DNA of 64,000 nt from Hyalella azteca (taxonomy: Eukaryota; Arthropoda; Malacostraca; Amphipoda; Hyalellidae): contig NW_025933291.1 of the NCBI RefSeq assembly GCF_000764305.2, positions 1 through 64,000 of the forward strand, given 5' to 3'. Numbering within the stretch: the stretch's first letter is position 1; every line of letters starts with the position of its first letter. Of this stretch, positions 12,650 through 22,379 are shown one piece after another. The notes beneath the pieces are model-generated. The model ran no database searches and was not told the origin of the DNA. It worked only from the letters and a program-made list of their open reading frames with translations. Both the position numbers and the translations under genes were made by a program.

Positions 12650-12970
12650 TGTTAAACAAGGCGAAGAAGCCATGCAGGACAAGCCAGCCTAACAATCCAA
12701 ACCAGCCTCGAAAGCCAGCCAAACCGGCCTCACAAGCGAGACTATCAATCCACACCAATCAAACCAGCGCCCAAAGTCGGCATAGCAATCTACACAAATC
12801 AAATCAGCCAAACCAGCCAGGCAAAGCATCCAAGTAATCCAAACCAATCAAGCCAGCCTAGCAACCCAAACCAATCTAGCCAGCAAATCCAGCCTAGTTA
12901 TCCAAATGAATCAAGCCAGCCAAGCCAGCCTAGCTAACCAAACCAATTGAGCCAGCCAAGCCAGCCCCTG
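12650..12970. repeat. Degenerate CCAAACCAATCAAGCCAGCC tandem region
   Basis: Irregular units of about 20 bp based on AACCAATCAAGCCAGCC follow one another. The open frame over it is a repeat read-through. Confidence 0.8.
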
Positions 12971-12971
12971 C

Positions 12972-13166
12972 AAACCAGGAACGTAAGCACGGCAGTAACC
13001 GGAGTCTCTCTAATTAAAGTCGTTCCCTCCAAACCAGGCACGTAAGCACGGCAGTAACCCGAGTCTCTCTAATTAAATTCGTTCCCTCCAAACCAGGCAC
13101 GTAAGCACAGCAGTAACCGGAGTCTCTCCAATTAAAGTCGTTCCCTCCAAACCAGGCACGTAAGCA
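12972..13166. repeat. 59-60 bp tandem repeat, just over three copies
   Basis: Units begin AAACCAGGCACGTAAGCAC at 12972, 13031, 13090 and 13149. Identity is very high. Each unit contains GTAAGC, a possible 5' splice motif, but no exon could be attached to it. Confidence 0.95.
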
Positions 13167-13262
13167 CATAAGATTTTCTCTTAAATAGATTGATTATAAG
13201 ATTGCTTGTTAAATAGATTGATCATAAGATTGCATATTAAATGCATAGGTTGTTATAAGATT
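13166..13262. repeat. Short run of the 28-bp satellite
   Basis: About three units of the AGATTGCCTGTTAAATAGAT family also seen at 18575-20046, followed by the same flank (TAGGTTGTTATAAGATTCGT) as there. The 13.2 and 20.0 kb regions are therefore paralogous. Confidence 0.85.
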
Positions 13263-13303
13263 CGTGCAAAGACCTGACGCGAGCCCGCGGCTGTTGGTAC
13301 GCT

Positions 13304-13463
13304 CACTGAGAGAAATGGGAAGGTCATTGTTCAAATAAAGACGCACTCTTTGTTTTATGTGGGTTATCCTAACCCAGTTTGGCCCGGCTGCAGAGCGTAT
13401 CAGAGCTACATACCAAGAGTGTGTCACAATTTGGACAATATGACTCATTTATTTTTCTGAGTG
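13304..13463. mobile_element. CACT-ended inverted-repeat element (MITE family A), best-defined copy
   Basis: A 160-bp element starting CACTGAGAGAAATGGGAAGG and ending with CATTTATTTTTCTGAGTG. The arms are about 45 bp and imperfectly inverted, both containing a TTGGACAAT/ATTGTTCAA core. It is flanked by CT on both sides (13302-13303 and 13464-13465). The paralogous region at 20090-20110 lacks the element: GGTGCACTAGCAC there corresponds to GGTACGCT plus AGCAC here. This shows precise insertion with a 2-bp target duplication. It has no coding capacity. Confidence 0.85.
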
Positions 13464-13596
13464 CTAGCACTGATCACGCGATGGCGATCAAAGGCCTGTG
13501 TTACTTCTGTTCATTTATTCAATGGCCTTTATGTACTCTAATGATATTTACTTATTTTGTAATGGTAACTATTATAGTTATTATTCTAACTCTCCC

Positions 13597-13762
13597 ATAT
13601 ACTGACTGCTTATATACTGACTGCCTATATACTGACTGCCTAAATACTGACTGCCTATATACTGACTGCCTATATACTGACTGTCTACATACTGACTGCC
13701 TATATACTGACTGCCTATATACTGACTGCCTATATACTGACTGCCTATATACTGACTGCCTA
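13597..13762. repeat. 15-bp satellite TATACTGACTGCCTA, truncated by gap
   Basis: Eleven or so near-perfect 15-bp units. As 15 is divisible by 3 it reads as repeated YTDCL, which is not a gene. The minus-strand unit contains GGCAGTCAGT, the donor found at the exon ends at 20578 and 22269. Confidence 0.95.
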
Positions 13763-14328
13763 NNNNNNNNNNNNNNNNNNNNNNNNNNNNNNNNNNNNNN
13801 NNNNNNNNNNNNNNNNNNNNNNNNNNNNNNNNNNNNNNNNNNNNNNNNNNNNNNNNNNNNNNNNNNNNNNNNNNNNNNNNNNNNNNNNNNNNNNNNNNNN
13901 NNNNNNNNNNNNNNNNNNNNNNNNNNNNNNNNNNNNNNNNNNNNNNNNNNNNNNNNNNNNNNNNNNNNNNNNNNNNNNNNNNNNNNNNNNNNNNNNNNNN
14001 NNNNNNNNNNNNNNNNNNNNNNNNNNNNNNNNNNNNNNNNNNNNNNNNNNNNNNNNNNNNNNNNNNNNNNNNNNNNNNNNNNNNNNNNNNNNNNNNNNNN
14101 NNNNNNNNNNNNNNNNNNNNNNNNNNNNNNNNNNNNNNNNNNNNNNNNNNNNNNNNNNNNNNNNNNNNNNNNNNNNNNNNNNNNNNNNNNNNNNNNNNNN
14201 NNNNNNNNNNNNNNNNNNNNNNNNNNNNNNNNNNNNNNNNNNNNNNNNNNNNNNNNNNNNNNNNNNNNNNNNNNNNNNNNNNNNNNNNNNNNNNNNNNNN
14301 NNNNNNNNNNNNNNNNNNNNNNNNNNNN
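13763..14328. other. Assembly gap (566 N)
   Basis: Run of N starting inside the 15-bp satellite. The distance is unlikely to be exact because the right edge carries a library adapter. Confidence 0.99.
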
Positions 14329-14378
14329 GTGCTGTACTGATAGCGTTCTTCACCAGATGCAGAGTAGCAATTGTGCTC

Positions 14379-14416
14379 CTGTCTCTTATACACATCTAGA
14401 TGTGTATAAGAGACAG
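14379..14416. other. Nextera mate-pair junction adapter (library artefact)
   Basis: CTGTCTCTTATACACATCT followed directly by its inverse AGATGTGTATAAGAGACAG. This is the circularisation junction of two Tn5 mosaic-end adapters, so it is synthetic. The sequences on its two sides were joined in the library and need not be neighbours in the genome. Confidence 0.97.
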
Positions 14417-14935
14417 GCATAATACATCATCCACTTCAGCATAATACATCATCCACTTCAGCATAATGCATCATTCACTTCAGTATAAAACATCATCCAC
14501 TTCAGCATAATTCATCATCCACTTCAGCAAAATGCATCATCCACTTCAGCATAATGCATCATCCACTTCAGTATAATACATCATCCACTTCAGTATAATG
14601 CAGCATCCACTTTAGTAAAATGCAGCATCCACTTCAGTATAATACATCATCCACTTCAGTATAATGCATCATCCACTTCAGTATAATACATCATCCACTT
14701 CAGCATAATGCATCATCCACTTCAGTATAATGCAGCATCCACTTCAGCATAATGCATCATCCACTTCAGTATAAAACATCATCCACTTCAGTATAATGAA
14801 TCATTCACTTCAGTATAATACATCATCCACTTCACTATAATGCTTCATCCACTTCAGTATAATGCACCATCCACTTCAGTATAATACATCATCCACTTCA
14901 GTATAATGCTTCATCCACTTATTATCATGCAGTAT
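14417..14935. repeat. 22-bp satellite CATAATACATCATCCACTTC
   Basis: About 23 units with a 22-bp period (for example unit starts at 14418 and 14440). Variants swap TACATC, TGCATC and TGCAGC. It begins immediately after the adapter. Confidence 0.95.
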
Positions 14936-15099
14936 CCACTTGAGTTCAATGCAGTTTCGCTTACCGAAACTATACGCATCCTAAATGATTCAATGCTGTT
15001 TAAAAACATTAGCCTTTTTTTTATTAAATTTCGTAGATCAGGAATTTCTTTCAAATTTGTTCAATTCTTCTTCACTATGCTCGGTTGAGACCGTGTAAG

Positions 15100-15363
15100 T
15101 TACTGAAAACGATGAACGTAAATTTTCAACCATTTTCTCGAGTGTAAAGTTGTTATCGTATTTAATAGTGATAATGTTTTCACAGCATGCGGCTCAGAAA
15201 CATTGCTGGTTGGTTCGCTGGGTGATCCTGTAAAAGTTTCGTTGAAAGTTACGGCCGCGCTATCGCCGGCCGTTATCTGGCCTCTACAGTAAAGGTCAGA
15301 CTGGATTTTCAAACGTGCGTTTAAACGTAATTGCCTCTGAGGAAAGTTTACGTCGTACTCCAT
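15100..15363 (-). CDS. Unrecognised open frame, possible exon
   Basis: An open frame of 87 codons in a locally GC-richer tract, extendable upstream to a possible acceptor (GTGTAG) about 30 bp before the ATG. Composition looks protein-like (EYDVNFPQRQLRLNARLKIQ early, then a Ser/Thr-rich middle), but I recognise no domain. A 5'-truncated LINE tail lies at 15434-15502. It may be a decayed exon or a chance frame. Confidence 0.25.
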   Translation of the reverse strand: MEYDVNFPQRQLRLNARLKIQSDLYCRGQITAGDSAAVTFNETFTGSPSEPTSNVSEPHAVKTLSLLNTITTLHSRKWLKIYVHRFQ

Positions 15364-15433
15364 AATTGCGTGAGAATTGGCTTGCTGCTACACCGCCGTA
15401 CGCTTTACTAACCATGCACGGTCACTATATGTA

Positions 15434-15502
15434 TAGAATAGAATAGAAGTGTCGGCGCTGAAGAAATAGGCCCATGGCCTGTTGCCGATCCTTGATTCTT
15501 GA
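15434..15502 (-). mobile_element. CR1-type LINE, 3' tail only
   Basis: About 70 bp match the 3' end of the LINE at 57529-58431 (AAGAAATAGGCCCATGGCCT), with the same short ATTCT-repeat tail on the minus strand. Severe 5' truncation is typical of LINE insertion. Confidence 0.75.
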
Positions 15503-16059
15503 ATAATATTTATATATTTACATATCTTGAACATAATATTCATTTACCTTTTACCTTTTCTTACAATACATAAAATACATATTTTTATTTTGACCTTCTT
15601 CAATAAATGAAATATGAGCAATTATTGAGTATGACTAATAGTTTTCAAGCAATGTTAGTTTATAATGGTTTAATTTCAGGAAAAAAATGCTTTGCTACTT
15701 AGGTTGCACAACGCACGAAATTTTATATGTTTCCAGACCTTTGCATTACGAAATAGACATAAAAATATTGTATTAGAAATAAGTTACACAAGATTACGTT
15801 TTATAATACAAATATAACGCCCTGCTAAGCGAAATTTACGAGTGCCGTTTCGATTTCTATTAATTACAGATTAATCAATGTTATTAATTCTATTATTTTT
15901 CGTAAGCCAGCCATTTCTTTCTCAGGCGGGATGATTTCGTGCATTACCGCTAAAAATACTATTGTATACGAGTATACAGATAAGCATTCATTTAATTCTA
16001 TCATATCAAAATTTTGATATCACATCGCACAGTCATCGCGTCTTGCTTTTATTTTATAG

Positions 16060-16217
16060 CGACTTCAATGTTAATTGGAAAACAATTTTTGCAACTACTC
16101 GTTGTAGAGAGCGTCGTATCGTCTGCAGGTTTCTTCACCTTCGCTTGTTCAGGCGCATGGAAGTTCTGCCAATTTGTCCACTCATTGCAAGACCGCAAAA
16201 CTTCGCCTCTTCAGTGA
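16060..16217 (+). CDS. Conserved exon-like frame, copy 2 of 3
   Basis: Same acceptor context (TTTTATAG at 16052-16059) and same frame as 1441-1598. Compared with copy 1 it has one clear replacement near the start (Ile to Met); the other differences, such as TTC/TTT, TTA/CTC, TCA/TCG and ACT/ACC, are silent in this frame. It ends in the same SPLQ-stop. Confidence 0.35.
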
Positions 16218-16429
16218 AGGTTTAGCGAATAAAGAAAAGATTGTATTAGAAATAAGTTACACTAGATTAGATTTTATAATACAAATATAACGTTCTGCTA
16301 AGCGAAAATCACGAGTGCCGTTTCGATTTCTATTAATTATACATTAATCAATGTCATTAATTCTATTATTTTTCGGAAGCCAGCCATTTCTTTCTCAGGC
16401 GGGATGATTTTGTGCATTACCGCTAAAAA

Positions 16430-17945
16430 TACTATTGTAATACGAGTATATAGATACGCATTCATTTAATTCTATCATCTCAAAATTTTGAGATATACAG
16501 TCATCGCATATTGCTTTTATTTTATAGCGACTTCAATGTTAATAGGAGAACAATTATTGCAACTCCTCGTTGTAGAGAGCGTCGTATCGTCTGCAGGTTT
16601 CTTCACTTTCGCTTGTTCAGGTGCATGGAAGTTCTGCCAATTTGTCCACTCATTGCAAGACCGCAAAACTTCGCCTCTTCAGTGAAGGTTTAGCGAATAA
16701 AGAATGGAGTTTAGAGGACGTGGATCTCCATTGATTGCTTTGAGTGGCTCTTTTGTTGGACAATGTGTGGTGTTTACTCCACCGCCAAGTGCTGAGCTGG
16801 AAGATTGCTGATCCACGATGTTTGGGCACACAAATTAACCGAAAACATCCAATTCCAAATTGGCGCGAAAATTCCCTGTATTGGCGAGAAAATTCCTTAT
16901 ATTGGTGCAAAATTTTGAAAATTCCTTATAGTGACAAGGAAATTTTTTTCCTTGCTTTGGATAAAAAATTTCTCGTTGTTCGAATGAAATTTCCGGTGCT
17001 GGAAAGGAAATGTTCAGTATTAGCTAAGAAATTCCCAGTATTGGCTATAAACCTGCCGGTATTGGCTTGGGAACTTCCAGTATAAGGTAAAAAACTTTCT
17101 TGTTTGTATGGAAATTCAGGTATTTACTGGCAAATTCCCAGCATTGGCATGAGAAAGCCCGGTATTGGCTGCAAAGTTCAAGGTGGTTGTGACGAAATTC
17201 CCAGCATTGCTTGGAAATTTCAGATAATGGTAAGAAAATTCCCGGTTTGAGCAAAGAAGTTTGCAGTGTTGCTTGGAAATACCCGCTTTTGGTTAGTAAA
17301 TTTCATCTATTGACAAGGAAATTTTAGTTCCAGAAATTCGAGCTGATGCAGCGGAGGCGCATCGCCAGCCAATATTTTCAATTGGATATTGGCTGGTGAG
17401 AGACACATGGAGGACCATAAATTTAGAATGAAGAACATGAACATTTTAAATTTGCAGTTTGCGGACCTCAAGTGTCTTGATATTTGGGCCTGCACAGCAG
17501 CGAGTTGGACGGAACCTTTAGATGAGTGAAATATTAATAGGAATCTATATGAGCGAAATATTCATAGGAAAATCAAAAAGCGTATACTTGTGCGTAAAAT
17601 TTATTGTCATAGAGTTCACATGTGCCAATCACAGCTTGAATCCTGTAACGAGCGCTGAATTATGCAGCATACAATATACATAGATGGGCTTAAGTATCGT
17701 TATTATTCATTTTCGGAGCATCTTGATAGTTTTTATCATTGTTTTTTTTTCTCAAACTTGTGTTCTATTTTAATAAGTTTCATATTTCTGTTTTTACTTG
17801 TGTTATATTATTTCAATATTTTTTATATTTTCATTTTTTATTCTTATTTAAATTTCGAGAAAATGAGAAAAAGATTTTTTTAACTCCTAAGATCGTTTTC
17901 AGATTTATTTGTCATAGAGCATCTATGACATCACTGCTAGTGTTA
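16430..17945 (+). repeat. Segmental duplication, copy 2 (paralogue of 1330-2885)
   Basis: Co-linear with 1330-2885, including the degenerate AAATTCCC.GTATTGGC tract (about 16850-17300) and the tract with AGACACATGGAGG near 17400. Confidence 0.8.
16528..16685 (+). CDS. Conserved exon-like frame, copy 3 of 3
   Basis: Third copy, starting after TTTTATAG at 16520-16527. Replacements relative to copy 1 are limited to the first part (Ile to Met, Lys to Glu, Phe to Leu). CTA/CTC, TTA/CTC, TCA/TCG and GGC/GGT are silent. The downstream segment to 17945 follows copy 1's downstream segment. Confidence 0.35.
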
Positions 17946-18012
17946 CTTTAGTTAATATATATTTAGTTTATATATTTAGTGTTTGTGATGATAGTGAATT
18001 TCGTGTGATAAT

Positions 18013-18297
18013 TTAGGTAGCACTGGTGCTCAGGTCAAGTTCCATTAAATCATCTTTTTTATATTTCACTATTATTTTCGATTTCCGAACTTCACCTTTC
18101 AGTTCAGTCATTACGAGAAGTGAATTAGTGAATGTCATTAGCTGGGGATCTTCTTTACTCCGAATTGACTTTTCATCAGTTATTTTAATTAGCAATAAAC
18201 TTTCTAAAATACCCAACATTATCCCTTGTTCGATGAAAGTTTGTGATGTTTGGTCTGGTAGGCGACCAATCACTGTCGAGCTTAAAATAGCGTTCAA
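18013..18297 (-). CDS. Unrecognised open frame, possible exon or retroelement fragment
   Basis: The minus-strand frame has charged and hydrophobic residues in protein-like proportion (GRLPDQTSQTFIEQGIMLGI near the start, KSKIIVKYKKDDLMELDL near the end). The opposite-strand frame is Phe/Ser-rich and looks like a shadow. I cannot assign a family. Sequence overlapping its upstream part (about 18290-18560) is repeated at 18722-18985. Confidence 0.3.
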   Translation of the reverse strand: MNAILSSTVIGRLPDQTSQTFIEQGIMLGILESLLLIKITDEKSIRSKEDPQLMTFTNSLLVMTELKGEVRKSKIIVKYKKDDLMELDLSTSAT

Positions 18298-18985
18298 ATT
18301 TTGTTATTTTGTGCCTAATATTTTTGTCTATTTTTTTATTGAAGACGCATTGAAGGAATATAAATACTCATGTTTCCTTTAATTCTTAAATATATCAAGA
18401 AATATTGAAGAATATCATGAAATAGGTCAAGAGTTATGGATATTTCTCCAATATTTCTTATAGAATATATCGATAGATTTTTATTTTAATTGTAATATCT
18501 CAATTGAAAGTTACGGATAACAAGTGAAGAGCCATAAGATATAAGCCACTGCTCGGTAATAAAGAGTAAATTGTCTGTTATATACATTGATTATAAGATT
18601 GCCTGTTAAATAGATTGATTACAAGATTGCCTGATAAATAGATTGATTATAAGATTGCCTGTTAAATAAATTGATAATAAGATTGCCTGTTAAATAGATT
18701 GATCATAAGATTGCCTGTTATATCGTTCAAATTTTGTTATTTTGTGCCTAATATTTTTGTCGATTCTTCTATTGAAGACGCATTGAAGGAATATAAATAC
18801 TCATGATTCCTTTAGTTCTTAAATATATCGAGAAATATTGAGAAATATCAAGAAATAGGTCAAGAGTTATGGATATTTCTCCAATATTTCTTAAAGATAA
18901 TATCGATAGATTTTAATTTTAATTGTAATATCTTGATGGAAAGTTACGGGTAACCAGTGAAGTGGCATAAGATATAAGCCACTAC
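18290..18985. repeat. Duplicated block of about 265 bp flanking a satellite run
   Basis: 18290-18560 and 18722-18985 share GTTCAAATTTTGTTATTTTG and AAGACGCATTGAAGGAATAT with few differences. A run of the 28-bp satellite (18575-18721) lies between them. Confidence 0.85.
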
Positions 18986-20046
18986 TCGGTAATAAGGAAC
19001 AAATTGTCTGTTAAATAGATCGATTATAAGATTGCTTGTTAAATAGATGGATTATAAGATTGCCAGTTAAATAGATTGATTATAAGATTGCTTGTTAAAT
19101 AGATTGATCATAAGATTGCCTGTTAAATAGATTGATTATAAGATTGCTAGATTGATTATAAGATTGCCTGTGAAATAGATTGATTATAAGATTGCCTGTT
19201 AAATAGATTGATTACAAGATTGCCTGATAAATAGATTGATTATAAAATTGCCTGTTAAATAGATTGATTACAAGATTGTCTGATAAATAGATTGATCATA
19301 AGATTGCCTGTTAAATAAATTGATTATAATATTGCCTGTTAAATAGATTGATTATAAGATTGCCTGGTAAATAGATTGATCAAAAGATTGCCTGTTAAAT
19401 AGATTCATCATTAGATTGCCTGTTAAATAGATTAATTATAAGATTGTCTGGTAAATAAATTGATTGTAAGATTGCCTGTTAAATAGATTGATCATAAGAT
19501 TGCCTGTTGAATAGATTGATTATAAGATTGCCAGTTAAATATATTAATTGTAAGATTACTTGTTAAATAATTTGATTATAAAATTGCCTGTTAAATAGTT
19601 TGATCATAAGATTGCCTAGTATATAGATTGATTATAAGTTTGTCTGTTAAATAGATTGATTATAAGATTGGTTGTTAAATAAATGTATCATAATATTGCC
19701 TGTTAAATAGCTTGATCATAGGATTGCCTGTTAAATAGATTGATTATAAGATTGCCTGTTAAATTGATTGATTAAAAATTGCTTGTTAAATAAATTGATT
19801 ATAATGTTGGCTGTTAAATAGCTTGATCATATGATTGTCTGTTAAATAGAATGATTGTAAGATTGCCTGTTAAATAGATTGATTATAAAATTGCCTGTCA
19901 ATTAGATTGATTATATGATTTCCTGATAAATAGATTGATTATAAGATTGCCTGTTAATTAGATTGATTATAAAGTTGCCTGTTAATAGATTATTTATGAG
20001 ATTGCCTGTTAGATAGCTTAATTATAAGATTGCCAGTTAAATGCTT
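18575..20046. repeat. 28-bp satellite AGATTGCCTGTTAAATAGAT plus TGATTATA
   Basis: Roughly 40 imperfect units, interrupted by the duplicated block at 18722-18985. It ends in the same flank as the short run at 13166-13262. Confidence 0.95.
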
Positions 20047-20228
20047 AGGTTGTTATAAGATTCGTGCAAAGACCTGACGCGAGCCCGCGGCTGTTGGTGC
20101 ACTAGCACTGATCACGCGATGGCGACCAAAGGCCTGTGTTATTTCTGTTCTTTTATTCACTGGCCATCATTTTCTTTAATGATATTTACTTATTTTGTAA
20201 TGGTGACGGTTTAGTTATTTTTCTAACT
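20047..20228. other. Flank shared with 13.23-13.60 kb, empty site of MITE family A
   Basis: Co-linear with the 13.2-13.6 kb region (GACCTGACGCGAGCCCGCGG, then GCACTGATCACGCGATGGCG) but without the 160-bp element. On the minus strand AATAACACAG could serve as an acceptor for an open stretch (AFGRHRVISASAPTAAGSRQ), which I could not tie to any gene. Confidence 0.6.
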
Positions 20229-20576
20229 GTCCCATATAATGACTGTCTATATACTAACTGCCTATATACTGACTGCCTATATACTGACTGCCTATATACT
20301 GACTGCCCATATACTGACTGTCTATATACTAACTGCCTATATACTGACTGCCTATATACTGCCTGCCTATATACTGACTGCCCATATACTGACTGTCTAT
20401 ATACAGACAGCCTAAATGCCTTACTGCCTATATACTGACTGTCCATATATTGACTGCCTAGAAACTGACTGCCTATATACTGACTGCCTATACACTGTCC
20501 GCCGAATACACTGACTGCCTATACACTGTCCGCCCAATACACTGACTGCCTATACACTGTCCGCCGAGTACACTGA
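20229..20576. repeat. 15-bp satellite with 31-bp variants adjoining an exon
   Basis: TATACTGACTGCCTA units, then longer units including CACTGTCCGCCGAATA at 20490-20576. On the minus strand the array begins exactly at the GTCAGT donor after 20578, and every unit repeats GGCAGTCAGT. Confidence 0.9.
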
Positions 20577-20577
20577 C

Positions 20578-20679
20578 TGCCTTGCATGCCAGTGCGCCAC
20601 AGCAACAGCGGCTGAGCGCAGACAATCAAGATAAACATGACAATTGCGGGGCGATGCGCGCGCCAGCGATGCGGCGAAA
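20578..20679 (-). CDS. Chemoreceptor-like transmembrane exon, copy A
   Basis: A 102-bp exon between acceptor GCGCAG (before 20679) and donor GCA/GTCAGT. It reads RWRAHRPAIVMFILIVCAQP then LLLWRTGMQG: a basic start, one helix and an AQPLLL..TG motif. Insect odorant receptors have a similarly placed (R)AQ.P(L/V)...(A)G motif in the sixth helix; assignment to that family is inference. Phase is 1 in and 1 out. The region is GC-rich in an AT-rich satellite desert and is duplicated at 22269-22370 with the same frame open. No other exon of the gene was securely found. Confidence 0.45.
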
Positions 20680-21333
20680 CTGCGCCAGTTATTTTACACA
20701 CTAATTCTGGTTAAACAAATATTTAATTGAAAAGTTATATGATTCGAAACTATTTTTCATTGCTATTTTGCTTGAGTAGGACACTGAGTTAGGAGTTTAG
20801 AAAATTAGTCAATGTAAGTTTTTCGTCTTGATGATGGATGGTAATTGGAAGTTCTAGAACTATAAAATTGTCGAAAAATATAACGTATAATGAGCGTCAT
20901 GTGCTTAAGTGAAGCTAGTGACATGGAAATATTTCATTTGGTGTCATATTGGGTGCTAGAAATTTCTGCAGATTATTAATTGCAGGTAATTTTTCAGTAA
21001 TATTAACTTTACACAGAGTATACACTGTATTTTCTTATTTAATTCAATAAAATTATCATGCTTTTTTTCAAGTTTAATAGCTAGATAAAGTTATTCTAAA
21101 TTCTAAAAATTGAATACTTCATTATTCTTCCGCTGAAATTCACGGGCGAACCCAATTTAACATTCTTGTCACCTTCAAAGGATCTAAAAACTGGAATATT
21201 TTCTCGCTTTATTATCCATTAATAACAGAGATTTTATGTTCTTCGTGACCATTTCTGACTTTTATCCTGCGTAGTTTCTGATAAGATCGCCGATCAGACT
21301 GAGAATTTTAGTTACTTATATTGTTATCTGCCG

Positions 21334-21540
21334 TTCTCAGAGAAGTGAGCGGGTCATTGTCCGAATAGTGGTGCAACTTTTGCCATAGTTTGGGCCATAC
21401 TAAACAATTTATTTTTTCTTAAAAAATGCGTATTAGTTCTACTTCCACTCTCTTCTCGTGCCATAAGTAGCGTGCGCATGCCCAAAAGTGTGTCACTATT
21501 TGGGCAATATGCCCCACTTATTTTTCTGCGTGTTCACTTA
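21334..21540. mobile_element. MITE family A, copy with longer centre
   Basis: Starts near CTCAGAGAAGTGAGCGGGTC and ends near CACTTATTTTTCTGCGTG. The arms carry the ATTGTCCGAATAGTG / CACTATTTGGGCAAT pair. Confidence 0.6.
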
Positions 21541-21684
21541 TTTTTCCCAAACCAGTAGATTTTTTATTAATTTTAAGGTTTTTAAGTTTTCCGAGCGACA
21601 CGAATTGACGTTTAAAAAAGTTTCTACGTTATGGGGCAGACGTGTTGAAAGCGTTGTCCGTTCACCCATAAAAATATATGGTTA

Positions 21685-21832
21685 TATTGTCCGAAATGGT
21701 GAAACACTTTCTGTACGTTTCACTGATATAGGCACTTTTAACCCGACTAAACTGAGTCAGGGGGACAAGCACAAGGGCAACAAGTGCGTGGCAATCAGTG
21801 CAAAGACTCACTCATTTCTTTGAGTGTACAAG
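21685..21832. mobile_element. MITE family A, copy
   Basis: Contains ATATTGTCCGAAATGGTG on the left, AACTGAGTCAGGGGGAC in the middle and CTCACTCATTTCTTTGAGTG at the right end. Confidence 0.6.
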
Positions 21833-21854
21833 GTGATAAAAACTTGTTCAAATC

Positions 21855-22015
21855 TACTGTTTATCTACTGTTTATCTACTGCATATCTACTGTTTTTCTA
21901 CAGTTCATCTACTGTTTATCTACTGTTCACCTACAGTTTAATTACTGTTTACACATAGTTTATCTACTGTTTACTTACTGTTTATCTATTGTTTATCTAC
22001 TGTTTGTTTAAGTTT
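21855..22015. repeat. 11-bp satellite TTATCTACTGT, short array
   Basis: About 14 units, less regular than the array at 23620-24530. Confidence 0.85.
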
Positions 22016-22204
22016 TTTCTCTCCTATTCGTTGCTGTCAACTAATTAGGTTGTGACGGACAATCTTGTAAACCAATAATTTCTAATTAACGATACAACCC
22101 AGCTTCTGTTCCTACTAACAAAGGACACTCAGAGCAATAAGAAGGTTCTCGTCTAAATAGTGAGGCAAGTTTCGCGCTTGTGAATGAGTTTGAAGTTGTG
22201 AAGT

Positions 22205-22268
22205 TTCACCTATACACTGTCCGCCGAATACACTGACTGCCTATACACTGTCCGCCCAATACACTGAC
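22205..22268. repeat. 31-bp units of the donor-derived satellite
   Basis: Two units of CACTGTCCGCC.AATACACT adjoining the transmembrane exon, equivalent to the right end of the 20229-20576 array. Confidence 0.85.
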
Positions 22269-22370
22269 TGCCTTGCATGTCAGTGCGCCACAGCAACAGC
22301 GGCTGAGCGCAGACAATCAAGATAAACATGACAATTGCGGGGCGATGCGCGCGCCGGCGATGCGGCGAAA
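22269..22370 (-). CDS. Chemoreceptor-like transmembrane exon, copy B
   Basis: Same 102-bp length, acceptor, donor (GCA/GTCAGT) and open frame as 20578-20679. I see only two differences inside the exon (Gly to Asp near WRT, Trp to Arg near the start). The second copy results from the segmental duplication, so conservation here is weak evidence of function. Confidence 0.4.
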
Positions 22371-22379
22371 CTGCGCCAG

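Larger units (their letters stand above)
15768..16710 (+). repeat. Two tandem copies of a unit of about 470 bp
   Basis: TTGTATTAGAAATAAGTTAC at about 15768 recurs at about 16241, and the exon-like frame at 16060 recurs at 16528. The duplication creates two adjacent copies of the exon-like frame. Confidence 0.85.
20690..22200. repeat. Segmental duplication, copy A (paralogue 22380-23570)
   Basis: Co-linear with the segment to the right: both start beside the transmembrane exon, contain two members of MITE family A and end in the 11-bp satellite (21855-22015 here, much longer in copy B). Confidence 0.85.

Noticed and set aside
13379..14422. Long open frames through the 15-bp satellite and the N gap
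   Set aside because: They are the satellite (YTDCL), N residues and adapter sequence; no coding evidence.
14417..14935. CRISPR-like regular 22-bp repeats (also 26735-27222)
   Set aside because: Units abut without unique spacers, in a eukaryotic genome; they are satellites.
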